Of a stretch of DNA of 64,000 nucleotides, positions 1 through 10,513 are shown piece by piece. The notes beneath the pieces were generated by a model, which was not told where the DNA came from, did not search any database, and was given only the letters and a program-made list of their open reading frames with translations. The position numbers were made by a program, and so were the translations under genes. Source of the stretch: Auriscalpium vulgare (taxonomy: Eukaryota > Basidiomycota > Agaricomycetes > Russulales > Auriscalpiaceae); NCBI GenBank assembly GCA_019915015.1, contig JAHBBC010000007.1:868001-932000 (forward strand), in the 5' to 3' direction. How positions within the stretch are numbered: the first letter of the stretch is position 1; each line of letters starts with the position of its first letter.

Positions 1-1963
1 GCCAGGTGATTACTCCTCTGTGAGCCACAGACAGCGTCTGAACACCTCGTCATGCAGCCATTCGCTTCAAACCTTCCCCATTTTTCCAAGTCGAGCACAT
101 CGTGTCGAGTGTGGTTGAATGTCCAGGTGAGAGCCGTCAGCCAGTTCATCAGCACCAAACTCTTATTGCGTGTGTACAGAATCAAGCAACTCTACCGACC
201 GCCGTTCGCAAGTCGTTTTGTTCACGCTGACCCCGGAACATGTGGCGAAGTTGAACGGTCCTGGGTGCGTATCTTATTCTGTTTACCGCTTCTATGCGTT
301 AACATCTTGCTTGCAGATTGAAGTATCAGCTACGGCTGTATTGCACATCTTCATCATACTTCGCCCTGGGGTCCGCGGGTGTGCGCTTTGGTAATGCGCC
401 TTGTCCCATCGAATTCCCTCCGACCTGCGAGATCCGCGTCAACACGATGCAAATCACGGCGAACACCAAAGGGCTGAAGAAGAAACCTGGTACCGCCCCT
501 TCTGCAGACCTTGGCAAGACCGTACGAATGGCCCCTGGGAGTCAGAACAGGGTCGAGATAGTGTATGTCAACAATCAAACGAACAATAACCAACAACCGC
601 CACCGCCGAAGGTGTGATTGATCGTCTTTGTGTTCCGCCCTCTGATGCTCACTCTCCCTTTCGACGCAGAAATACTACATCGCGGTGATGCTCGTGCAAG
701 TCACCACGGTGGATCAGTTAATCGAGCGCGTGAAGAAGGGGAAATACCGCTGTACTTCCGATGTCCTCGCTCAAAGTCAGTCGCCTCGCGCACTACTTTC
801 GGCATCCACTAAGCTCTCACCCTAGTGCGGAAATCGTCGTCAGACGACGATGACATTGTCGCTGGACCGGTCAAGATGTCACTCAAGTGTCCAGTACGTG
901 AAAGAGACACGTCCTCTCTGGGTAGCAAGGAACTGACTTGCTAATACCCTTTAGCTGAGTTACTGCCGAATCACCACTCCATGCCGATCTTCGCAATGTG
1001 TACATCCGTCGTGTTTCGATGCCTTGTCGTGGTACTCTATCAACGAGCAGACGACAACCTGGAGCTGTCCGATCTGCGAGAAAGTCATCAACCATGAGGA
1101 TTTAATTGTTGACGGGTATGTCCATTTTCTTAGTTGCAATCAAGATCACAATCTCATACTTGGTGCGAAGATATTTTGACGAAATCTTGAAGAATACTTC
1201 GGACGAAGTCGACGATGTCATGGTGGAGGCAGATGGAGAATGGCATACCTCTGACGACAAATTTTCTTCGACAGGTTGGAGGGCAACCCATCCTCCATCC
1301 TCCCATGCTCCGAGCACGCCGTCGACCCCGCGGAAATCTTTGCTGCCAAGTCCTTCTCACAGCCCTTCCGGTACTACACTAGTGAACGACGGGTCTGTGG
1401 GGTCGAACGGGAAGGACAAGGGCGTGGAGCGCAACTCTGTAGTCATCTTGGATGACTCGGACGATGAAGATGAGGGTCGCGTCAAGCGGGAATTGTCACC
1501 ATCCCGAACGCACCAGTCTGTTGACCCTGTGCCCAGCTCACAGGTCATCGACCTGACACTGGACTCCGATGATGAGGAAGCCCCCTCGCAAAGGACAGAG
1601 ATCGGGAAGAGGAAGGCGGTCGCGGTCGATAGCGGATCCCCAACGGAGCAAATCTGGAAGAAGTCGCGCGTGGAAAGCCCGCCGCACCCCACGGTGATGC
1701 GGAACGTCAACGGTAATGTCAGCACTTCTGCCTCCAACCCGTCGACCAGTGGTAGTGACCATGGCGGAAGACCGTATAACATGAACGGCATCTCTTCCCA
1801 GCATTGGCCACCTGCGCCGCAGCACATGCCGTACCCACCCTACGACCCCCCGTACACCATGCCTTACTACCCCGACACCTCACGATCTGGTTCAGACCAT
1901 CCGCGCGGCACGTATTCCTCTTATATATCGCCCTACACTCGTCGTACGCCGGATTACTCGTAG
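1..1963 (+). CDS. SIZ/PIAS-type SUMO E3 ligase (5' partial)
   Basis: Attaches SUMO to nuclear proteins by holding the Ubc9-SUMO conjugate against its substrate. The start lies left of the window. A PINIT-like region covers about 60-610. An SP-RING (MIZ) zinc finger lies at about 875-1115, with the Cys/His ligands of family members: SYCRITTPCRS, then QCVHPSCFD, then WSCPICEK. An intron at 1116-1170 restores the codon inside DGYFDEIL. The C-terminal tail is disordered and Pro/Ser-rich, and carries two SUMO-interacting motifs followed by acidic residues (VVILDDSDDEDE and VIDLTLDSDDEE), as expected for Siz proteins. The stop is TAG at 1961-1963. An N-terminal SAP domain would be expected but is outside the window. 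The family assignment is firm. Which yeast Siz paralogue it matches cannot be decided. Confidence 0.88.
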
Positions 1964-2589
1964 CAGTGGTGTGGTGGATTATCTGTAGCATTGGTGGTGG
2001 AGCTTGTCCTGGGTTTTAGTGCGTAATTACAGCGGCCGAAGTGGTTCTTAGTCTTCCATTCTTACACATACCTCGCACATAATACTTTGTTGGTTTGTCC
2101 ACATCCCCATCCCTTTAATCCGTGGATACATATGTACCTCTCTACGCCAAGCGTAGAGTCTACGCTGGTTGCCGCGAAGCGCACTACGTGGCCGCATCTA
2201 CTTTGTAAGACAAATGAAAGTGCTCGAATAGGCTGGCCTGTAGTGCTGGCATGCCTTATAGCGCGCGGTCGCGTGTCAGCACACAACCTCGACAATTGCA
2301 TTCACCCTTCACTATCCCACAACTACAACTTCCAAAGCTGAGCAACATGAATCCATATCCATGCCATCTCAACTTTGACTCCGTACTCACGGGTGTTCGA
2401 ACCGTCGACATCTTTGGACAGGCTATTGTGTCCCGCGGCTGCATCGCGACATTGATGGCCGCACACAAGCTGCTCCTCCCGACACAATAACTGCTGACAG
2501 CCATGGTCACCAAGGCAAGACCGCAGGAACTACGGTGCATACTAATGCATGCGTCTAAAGGCCAAGAGCCCTCGTGAGGATTCGATCGC
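1964..2589. other. Intergenic region, 3' UTR of the SUMO ligase
   Basis: No convincing coding sequence was seen. Short open frames on both strands show no family signal. A tRNA B-box-like string near 2393-2401 lacks any cloverleaf around it. Confidence 0.5.
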
Positions 2590-4746
2590 TTGCCCCCGTT
2601 TCCATGTCCCATCGCCCTCCGCGCAACGTCCCTTCCCAAGCAATCCTGCTCCACGAAATCTAGCTATATTACAGACGATGTCCTCAAGTTATATCGCCCT
2701 CACGGCAAATATGCCGGCTTGCGCCCAATATTTGAGACAGGCAAACCTTTCCTCCTTGACCGTAGGTCGCACTCTTCACCTCCTGGGATATGACTGATGC
2801 CTCCATTGTAGGTAGCGATAGGTCTTCATGCTATCTACGCAAAGCTGTTATTGGAGGCGAACGTGTCACTCTTCTGTCAAAAATGTGCGTAACCTCCGGC
2901 TGGACCAGCTCTGACGAGCTAACACGCTACCAACACAGTTACAACACACTGGAAGGCTCCCTCGCGGAAGTAAGTCATCCAACTCGTATTGTACCGTTTA
3001 CCTGGTACCAATTGTCTGGCCGAAGTTGTACCTCTACGCAGATCCCAGGCGGTTGCGACCCCTCCAAGGAGTATACGTGCCATATCTCGTCAGCGCGTTC
3101 GAGACGCCCGATGGCCTCCCATGCATGGCCATGGAACTCCCTCACCCCTTCGCCTGGCGGACCGCCAGCAGTGCTCTTTCCCGCCGTGACAAGAAGTCCA
3201 TCGTCAATGCATACGCGGCCATCCATGCGCAGGGCGTGCTTCACGGTTCCGTGTCTTTGGATCATATGCTGGTCGGTAAGTACTCAACATGCTTGTTCAC
3301 CATGTCTCTTACGCGTCTGAGCAGGAGACGATGGCCGAGTCACTGTCATCAATTTCAGGCGCGCCTCGTCAAGCTCAGCCATACCGTCGATCGGCTTGGC
3401 GGCTTGCAAAGAGCACGAATTTGATCTTGAAATGCTCCACGTCAAGTTTCTTCTTGACTTTGACAATGCCCGAGCAAAGGAGTACTTCAATGCGAAGGAG
3501 AACACAATCCACCATTCGTCGAGTTTACCCGTTGACCACAAGAATGTTCGTTACCTCCGCAGTGGTTACCTTTGCTTCGCTGATATACAGTTTGTCTAGT
3601 ACATGATATCGGAAAGGACGTTGCAACTATGGGAAGAACAAGCTCACTACAATGAGTCTTGGGTAGACGTGCCGGCGGCCTTCATTCCAAGCAAAGAGTG
3701 CACCACGGCACATCCAATGATGACATCTGAAGACATGGCAGAGGAAGAGGAAGTCGAAGCTATGCTTGGCCATCTTCCCTCTACGAGATCAAGTCCTGCT
3801 CTATCTCCGCTGCATATCAATCTCGACAAACGGGACACGCGTGTCCGACAATCCAAGCCTGAATCCTCATCCTCAACTACCCCACGGAAACGTCGACATA
3901 CAGGAGATCACCATACATCCACGGATTCTCCTCGCATGAAGAAGCGCGTCCGCTTCCATCCCGTTGTCGTCGAGATTGTTGTCCCAAATTATCAACCCGG
4001 TCGGCGTGCGTCTTCAACCTTCCCAGATGAAAACGGCCCATCCGGATGCGCCGGCCATCGCGTCGAGTAGAGCACGACTTCCTGAACGAGTCTTCATCGT
4101 GCTCGCGAACGCCGTCTCCTGTCCCCTCTTCAATCACAAGTAACATGTTAGCGAACGTCCTCCCGTCACTTCCCACGGTGCTCACGAGCTGCTGGCGTTT
4201 GGTCACCCTTATCCTCTCCTTCTGCATATGCAGCCTTCGCTCGCGCTTTCTCTCCCTTGCTTTCTTACCGACGGAGTCGATCTCTTCCAACGAGGAGGTC
4301 CCCGTACTTCAACAGGTTGGATCCGGACGCGGGAGCAGCAGGGCAAGCAGCGTTATGCCCTCGTTGTCGTCGGGCTCTGACTCGTCTTCGACGACGACCC
4401 GGCTACCCCCGTGGATTCACGGAGCTCATTGCACCACATACACAGTGGCAGTCCTGGTCATGAAGGCCTTGCCCACGACGGGGACGAGCTTGTCCTGATT
4501 AACGAAGAGGCACATAACTCTGCTAATATGGCAACCCTTGAGGCTATACACACAACGGCGGGAGCAGCTCGGGAACCACACCGAAAGGTTGGGTGGCGAC
4601 CGAACAAACGCAAGGCGAACCCTACAGACGACTGGGAGGTTTCGCTAGATGACAGGCCGCGACAACGACATCGAGGATTGCCATTACGCCACATGAAGTT
4701 TCCTATGCATACATATGACTATCTCTTAGTTCTTACCTTACCATGA
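2590..4746 (+). CDS. Protein-kinase-like (probable pseudokinase) protein
   Basis: The best-supported part is about 2815-3545. Introns at about 2885-2938 and 2971-3025 join LLSKIYNTLEGSLAEL to YLYADPRRLRPLQGV. The core resembles the degenerate kinase fold common in Agaricomycetes: PLQGVYVPYL, AMELPHPF, then GVLHGSVSLDHMLVGDDG and VTVINF. The catalytic HxD position reads HGS, and the DFG-like position reads INF. Both aspartates are missing, so catalysis is unlikely. A Ser/Arg-rich region with a basic stretch (PRMKKRVRFHP) ends at a stop at 4070. A further open stretch up to 4746 (TDDWEVSLDDRP) may be the C-terminus, but it needs an intron or frame correction and holds an in-frame TGA at 4378. 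Both gene ends are uncertain. Confidence 0.5.
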
Positions 4747-4892
4747 TGTTCCTCATGGCTTAGCACTATATGCGAGGTGCCCACTAACGCTTGGCATTCC
4801 TGCCATCGTACATGTTCAAAGCATGGTGTCATAGCATACGTGAGAGAAGGATGTGACACATGAAGAAGTAGGCCAGTACACCAGCCCATCGT

Positions 4893-5436
4893 TCACCGGT
4901 AACTGAGCGACGCTGTCAGGTTTTTGTGCGGGAAGGACTTGATCCACGACGTACCTCTTTTGCCTGCGGGCACGAGCACCAGCACCACCAAACTTCTTGG
5001 GCTCCATCCGCCTAGGATCCGCAATCAACAGCGTACGGTCATACGCGACCAGCTTCTTCTTCAGCTCGATAGAGCTGAATGCATCAACGTACTTCGCGTA
5101 GTACGCGACAACGGCCTTCGAAATGGCCTGGCGGATGGCGTAGACCTGGGAAGTGTGTCCACCACCCTTTACGCGCACACGGATGTCGATGTCGCCGAAA
5201 GCCTCCTCGCCCGCGACCAGGACAGCCTCGTACACCTTTAAGCGCAGGATCTCGGGCTGGACGAGGTTGATGGGAGAGCCATTGATACGGATGAGGCCCT
5301 TGCCCTCACGAGCGTGGGCGACCGCAGTCGCGGTCTAAGGAAGGGGAAGTCAGTCTCTACGATCACGAGTGCGATGCTGCCATGCTCGTACCTTCTTTTT
5401 GCCAAACGTTTGGACAGCCTTTGTTGATGAAGCCAT
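4893..5436 (-). CDS. RPS16: 40S ribosomal protein uS9 (S16)
   Basis: A small-subunit ribosomal protein whose C-terminal tail reaches the P site. Three exons give a full-length product. Exon 1 encodes [15 protein letters not shown], with ATG at 5434-5436. The middle exon carries IRVNG-like [35 protein letters not shown] and [14 protein letters not shown]. An intron at 4903-4954 joins AG to TTACCGGTGA and restores the universal ending SYR plus stop at 4893. No frame error was seen. The gene is divergent from the mitochondrial ribosomal protein gene at 5845, with about 408 bp between the two starts. Identification is certain from the length of about 145 residues and the conserved ends. Confidence 0.96.
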
Positions 5437-5844
5437 TTTGTGTTCAGAGTACGATCCGGCTCTGCTTGAACGTGAGCTGCAGGAAGGAGGGTCAGCACGC
5501 GGGAAAAGAGTGGGGCCCAGTGTCATCCGAAGGTAGACTCTCGCATCCATCGCTATCCCACTCGCATTTCTCTGAGCGAGCGCATGGAGAGCTGTACAGA
5601 ACGACTTTGGATGCCAGGAGAGTGGAACGACATAGACTCACCCTGCTGGAGGTCGTCGTAGAGTCGGTCGGGTGTGTTGACGGTGGGTGGACGGCAAGCG
5701 ACCAAGGTGTGGTGCCCTGAGCGTTATGTAAGCAACGCCTCTTGCTCTCCGTCACACCTCGTCTGCGCTTGCCCATGTTGTCTGCCACCAGACGAACTCT
5801 CTGTCAGGTGTGCACGGCGCGGAAAATACGTGTCAACCTCGCTC
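5437..5844. promoter_or_regulatory. Shared divergent promoter, uS9 / mitochondrial uL4
   Basis: The 408 bp between two outward-facing start codons must hold both promoters. No open frame in it resembles a known protein. No canonical TATA box or ribosomal-protein motif could be assigned by eye. Confidence 0.5.
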
Positions 5845-6710
5845 ATGATTTTTGTATCCCGTACAGTTTGCACGCCGCCGGTATGCGACTGCCACGGCGT
5901 TGAGTGCAGAGCCGGGTAGTCTCGATGCTGGTCTGCCAATACCTCCTGCTTCGACCTCCGAGCAGCAAATATGTGTGTAATGATTATTTGCTCTTACTCC
6001 ATCTGAACGGAACTCTCTAGCGACTTACAGTCTACCCGTCTATGTCGCTCTCTCGTCTCTGATACCTCCGCGACGTGGGGCGAATGTGTCTGACCAGCTG
6101 GCGGAGCTGGACCAACAATTTTCGCCCACGAAATACGCCGAGATATCCTGCACCTATGTGTCGTTCATCACCTCGACTCGCTCCGGCAAGGTTCCGCGAA
6201 CACCAAGACGCGGCGGAAGTTCGAGGCTCGGGTCGTAAGATACGCCCTCAGAAGGGCTCAGGCATGGCCCGCCTTGGCGATGGACAGAGCCCGATGCTCG
6301 TGGGTGGAGGTGTCGCGTTTGGTCCCAAGCCCCGCGACTTTAGCACCAAGCTGCCACGCAAGGTCATCCAGATGGGCATGCGGGTCGCACTGAGCGCGCG
6401 TGTCAAGGAGCGCGGGCTGCGGGTGGTGGAGAGTCTTGAGTGGCCTGGCTTCAAGACGAAGGAGATGGTGCGCCGCCTAGACGAGCTAGGCTGGCAAAAG
6501 ACGCTGTTCGTGACGGGCAATGAGGCGGTTCCCACTGGTCTGGCACGCTCAAGCAACAACATTCACAAGATCGAGACAAAGATTGCGGCAGACCTGAGCG
6601 TGTACGATCTTGTCAAATGGCCGCAGGTGGTGTTGGACTTGAAGGCGGTGGAGTGGCTCGAGGAGAAGTTGAGCAAGAGGGCCAAGGAGGTCGTGGCCTC
6701 ATCTTCGTAG
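5845..6710 (+). CDS. Mitochondrial large-subunit ribosomal protein uL4m
   Basis: A component of the mitochondrial 54S subunit that lines the exit tunnel. The first exon (5845-5880, MIFVSRTVCTPP) is followed by a 39 nt intron at 5881-5919, an exon to about 5995 and an intron to 6031. The body has the L4 signature RQGSANTKTR, EVRGSGRKIRPQKGSG, GGGVAFGPKPRDFSTKLPRKV and a C-terminus ending KEVVASSS. The conserved sequence runs through three frames. It shifts near 6115-6120 (between AELDQQ and IFAHEIRRD) and near 6210-6216 (between TKTR and EVRGSG). One extra base at each point would restore a normal L4. The N-terminus is Arg/Ser-rich, as in a mitochondrial presequence. Identity is secure. Whether the breaks are real is doubtful. 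Confidence 0.85.
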
Positions 6711-6857
6711 TTCTTATGTCGATTGAGCTTCCAGCCTACTTTTGCTCGGTGTGAAGTCTCCTGCCCTCGTTGTGTCTCGGGAAACCGTTAGGGCATTGGG
6801 CTGCAATAATGTTGGGCAAGCTAATCCCCGATGGGACGCGCCCACGTGACTGGGCCC

Positions 6858-6863
6858 ACGCGT
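6858..6863. promoter_or_regulatory. MCB-like ACGCGT box upstream of RAD51
   Basis: ACGCGT lies 92 bp upstream of the RAD51 start. In yeasts this hexamer binds the MBF cell-cycle factor and is common before DNA replication and repair genes. A single copy can occur by chance. Confidence 0.3.
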
Positions 6864-6954
6864 CAGAGATGCCTCGAGGCGACTCTGCTCTGCGTCGACC
6901 CTCATCTTGTCGACTGCCCGCGCCAGACTTTCCACTCCAGCCCCATCCCAACAA

Positions 6955-8242
6955 ATGGCGTCTCAAGAATCGCAAGTGCTGCACGAAGAGGGAGAGGAAG
7001 ACTTTCAGGTCTCTGGTCCTCTACTCATCAACAAGCTTCAAGAGGCGGGCATCCATCCCCAAGACATCAAGAAACTCGCCGATGCAGGCTTTCACACAGT
7101 GGAAGCGGTCGCATATACCCCGAAGAAAACTCTCATCAGCATCAAAGGCATCTCCGAGGCCAAGGCCGAGAAAATCCTGTCTGAAGGTGTGTGCCGTTGT
7201 ATCTGCGCGCACGGTCGTTCCTCACTTCGCGATCACAGCTCAGAAGATCGTTCCACTTGGCTTCCAGAGCGCCACGGAGGTGCACGCACGCAGGTCTGAG
7301 CTCGTTCACATTACGACCGGGTCGAAGAACCTCGACACTCTTCTGGGAGGTGCGCATATACTCATGCCTGCTGCCGTCAGCGCGCTCACGGCATGGGAGC
7401 AGGTGGCATCGAGACAGGCTCAATCACAGAGATGTTTGGAGAGTTCCGAACAGGGAAGTCTCAGCTCTGCCATACTCTTGCTGTTACGTGCCAGCTCCCT
7501 GTCGACATGGGCGGCGGCGAGGGCAAGTGCCTGTACATCGATACAGAGGGCACCTCCGTCCTGTTCGCCTCCTCGCTGTTGCCGAGCGATATGGACTCAA
7601 TGGGGAGGAGGTGTTGGACAACGTCGCGTACGCTAGGGCATACAACGCGGATCATCAGCACCAGCTCTTGACAGCAGCCAGTGCACTGATGTCTGAGTCC
7701 AGGTACAGTGTTTATATATGGCCTTCATCTACTACTTTTTACCGATCTCAAACAAGATTCTGCCTTCTCATCGTCGACTCCGCTACGGCCCTGTTCCGTA
7801 GTGATTATATCGGCCGTGGCGAACTGGCCGCTCGCCAAGCACATCTTTCAAAGTTTCTTCGCGGTCTGCAGAGGCTCGCGGACGAGAGGTAAGCTGTGGC
7901 AACCTTCGCCGCGTCCCTGCGTTAACCCCGCCATTAGTTTGGCATCGCAGTGGTTTACAGCAATCAAGTCATGTCCAACCCAGACGCCTCCGCTGGGCCT
8001 ACGCAGCAAACGAGAAGAAGCCGATTGGAGGCAACATTCTCGCTCACGCATCTACAACTCGGTGAACACCTTCATGCATATGTTTGACGATGTACATGCT
8101 GACGATGTGCAGCCTACAACTGAAGAAGGGACGCGCAAACACCCGCATTTGCAAGATTTATGACTCTCCCTGCTTGCCAGAATCTGAGACGACCTTCGCC
8201 ATCCTTCAGAGCGGTATCGGAGATCCGGAGGAGGAGACCTGA
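6955..8242 (+). CDS. RAD51: DNA repair recombinase Rad51
   Basis: Forms the filament on single-stranded DNA that carries out strand exchange in homologous recombination. The start is ATG at 6955. The N-terminal helix-hairpin-helix region includes [17 protein letters not shown] and [15 protein letters not shown]. Walker A is GEFRTGKSQ and Walker B is [12 protein letters not shown]. The C-terminus reads [15 protein letters not shown], then [18 protein letters not shown]. Introns at about 7188-7238, 7350-7396, 7702-7759, 7890-7937 and 8071-8111 fit. The frame breaks near 7553-7556, where conserved EGTFRPVRLL would need one more T, and near 7990-7996 before AYAANEKKP. The exon junction near 7889 is also out of phase. 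Stop is TGA at 8240-8242. The gene is convergent with RPB8, with 108 bp between stops. Confidence 0.93.
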
Positions 8243-8350
8243 GCGTTTTGTAGGTTGCCTTTTTCGACGTCGGATGCTACCCGGATCGACCGGCGGTTGT
8301 GTATGCATACCTGTATTTTAGACTGGCAGTACTGAGTACACACGGAGCAA

Positions 8351-8936
8351 CTACTTTCGCATCAACAAGTAGACGGGGTCGCCGAGCACTATGCTCGTCA
8401 TATGCCGGAAGGATCCTGTAAGCGACATGAGAAGTCCGCCAAATGACGCGTACGCAGTGCTGTGTATGTGCGCGGCCAGTGAGCGATCGTGAAAGGCCTT
8501 CGAACGAGTGCCACGACGTACACAATTTCTGAGTTTCCCGAGTCGAATCGATACACCTTCCCATACATCACGTAGTCATAGTCGTCCTCCAGCCCTCGCC
8601 TCCCTTGCCCGTCTGGTCGCCAGACATCCCGGTCCTTGTCTTCGTCTTCTGCGGCGGCGCCGTCGGCTGCAGTCCCACCGCGGGCAAGGGAGCTCGCGAG
8701 TGCAAGTGCGACGCTCGTCTTTCTCTATGGGAAGAGTTCGATATTGTAGTCGAGCGTGAGGTCCATGTCGTAGTTTTTAGAGTGCGCATAGAGCCTGGAG
8801 ACTGTGAAGGGAGGGCATATTGACGGCTCAGAAACCGTCAGCGAGACCAACCTCGATCGAAACTTTTTCCCCTCGCGGTCGATGCCTTCGATGGGAATAT
8901 GTCGTCGAAGACAACGTTTGATGATGTATTCGCCAT
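8351..8936 (-). CDS. RPB8: RNA polymerases I/II/III shared subunit RPABC3
   Basis: A small OB-fold subunit common to all three nuclear RNA polymerases. The start encodes MANTSSNVVFDDIF. An intron near 8819-8876 leads to VSRLYAHSKNYDMDLTL and DYNIELFP. The middle holds VALALASSLARGG, an acidic loop, then RDVWRPDGQ and LEDDYDYVMYGKVYRFD, the most diagnostic Rpb8 motif. A second intron leads to AYASFGGLLMSLTGSFRHM and the ending DPVYLLMRK. An in-frame TAG sits at 8725-8727 directly after NIELFP. Small shifts near 8889-8895 and 8868-8872 separate FDDIF from IEGIDREGKKF and from DRVSRL. A local pair of indels would remove the TAG. Family assignment is secure. Confidence 0.87.
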
Positions 8937-9168
8937 GGTGGAAGACGGGGGTGGGTTGCAAGACAGGCCGCGCGAATTGTCCATATTCCTAACAAGGCAT
9001 GCCGAGCGCTGCTCCGGCATATAATCCTTTGCGTACCAAGTACATACTGCCGCTTGTATTGACCCCTCTCGTTCGATATTTCTGCTTCGTCCATGTCCGT
9101 CGCGTGTCATGTACACGATGTTCGGTGGTCCGCAAGTGAAATTTCGCAGATGGCGAGCGAGCCTTAAA

Positions 9169-9187
9169 CTTGAGCTTGAGCTTGAAG
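9169..9187. repeat. Short tandem GCTTGA-type repeat
   Basis: Three overlapping copies of a CTTGAG/CTTGAA hexamer lie between MMM1 and RPB8. Similar strings occur at 18221-18240 and 51927-51956, also in non-coding DNA. Confidence 0.5.
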
Positions 9188-9201
9188 CGAGCAGCGGATG
9201 A

Positions 9202-10388
9202 TTAAAGTACTATTATCCTAAAGTACATACAGTCATGCATGGGTATGCGCGTAAATACACTACGGGGTATATGCAGCTTGCCTTCGATCCGCACATCAAG
9301 GAATGACTCCGCAAACTCCTTCTGAGCCTCCTCCTCACTTCTGCCACGTTCGACAAGCAGGTAAGACGACTTTCCAAGTCCCTCGCTGAATCAAGGCTCG
9401 TCGAAGTTGATGCTCTATCAGCTCGTGGAGTTTGGGCACATCGGCTAGCTTAGCGCGACTGCCTAGAAGTGACGTCGTCTTGAGATCCAGGGTGAATGAC
9501 GGCGGTATGGATACAGTCAAGGCTGGCGCAGGAGAGGAGGGGGAAGGGGCTTGACGAGTATCTGTGTGCATGTTAGCATACCTACCTATGGTATGTGCGG
9601 TGGGAGACTCACAGAGCACGAGAAAATGGACAATGATATTGTGACAGACACGGGCAGCCGTGCAAACGCAAACATAGGATAATTGAAGAGGTAGGCGGTG
9701 GAGAGTGACACAGATACTTTTCTGTGTAGACCAGGTCGAACTCGATTCCTGCATGAGATATCAATGCTGTCTGTCGGCTTGGGTGCGCAAAAAATGGTGA
9801 CACACCGATTCACGCCCGTGCTCGTCAGCACTGACTGGCGTCATTTTCGCATTAGAAAGACGGGGCAGACGTTCCAATATCCACGGCGTGGACTTGTATT
9901 GGGTCCTGAGCGAACATTCGTCAATATGCGTCGGGTATGGAACCGCACGCAACGCGCACCAGCAAATTCTGGGCCTCGCATTGTTGGCGAATTCTTCGAT
10001 CCGCGGCGCAGTATCTCATCCCCTTCTATTCCTGCTTATCGTTGCGCAACTTTGAACGATATGCTTCGGCCACCTCGTTGCCAGCCGAATAAGCAGCGAG
10101 AGGTGTGTGAGGCGGGGAGACGTCATACCTGCTGCACCAGAATGTGAACACTCTGTCGACTCCGGTATCTTCGAAGACGCATCATGCACTTCGGCAGATG
10201 GTGTTTCTGGAGCAGATACGTCGCGTTCTGCACGCGGGCGGTATGCGGGCTGCTCATGAAGCCGGTCGGGGGAAGTGTCGAGGAAAAGATATTTGAGGAT
10301 GACGGCGAGAAGAGCGAGGATGGAGACCTGGCCAATAATTAGGCTGTGTGAAGGTTGGCTGGAGAGAGAAGATGTAATTGTTCGCCAT
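9202..10388 (-). CDS. MMM1: Maintenance of mitochondrial morphology protein 1 (ERMES)
   Basis: An ER-anchored subunit of ERMES, which tethers ER to mitochondria and moves lipids through SMP domains. The start encodes MANNYIFSLQPTFTQ, followed by one membrane segment (SLIIGQVSILALLAVILKYL), as in fungal Mmm1. The SMP domain follows in pieces: VAEAYRSKLRND, VHAVDIGTSAPS, GIEFDLVYTEK, VSLSTAYLFNYPMFAFARLPV and TSLLGSRAKLADVPKLHELI, with a final WKVVLP. An intron near 10075-10127 follows the linker. The pieces lie in different frames, with breaks near 10339, 10000, 9890, 9720 and 9360. The most C-terminal acidic stretch (EEEAQKEFAESFLDV) reaches a stop near 9202. Another frame stops at 9335, so the end is uncertain. 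The start is only 125 bp from the divergent Rap1-like gene. Confidence 0.8.
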
Positions 10389-10513
10389 GTGCAGCAGCTG
10401 GGCTCTGGCAATGGTGAGCATCGGTGTGACGAGAGCGTGGGCACGTGTTCTGGGGCAAAGACGCGTTTGGCGACATCGCTGCCAGCTGCTGTGCAGGCTC
10501 GCGTCTTGCCGCC

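Noticed and set aside
2391..2402. tRNA B-box-like GTTCGAACC string
   Set aside because: No A box, acceptor stem or anticodon arm could be formed around it.
3877..4290. Minus-strand 137-residue open frame rich in Lys/Arg/Glu
   Set aside because: It is antisense to the Ser/Arg-rich end of the pseudokinase gene; such bias creates open mirror frames. No family match was seen.
6115..6216. Programmed ribosomal frameshifting in uL4m
   Set aside because: No slippery heptamer is seen, and similar breaks occur in many unrelated genes, so sequence error is the better explanation.
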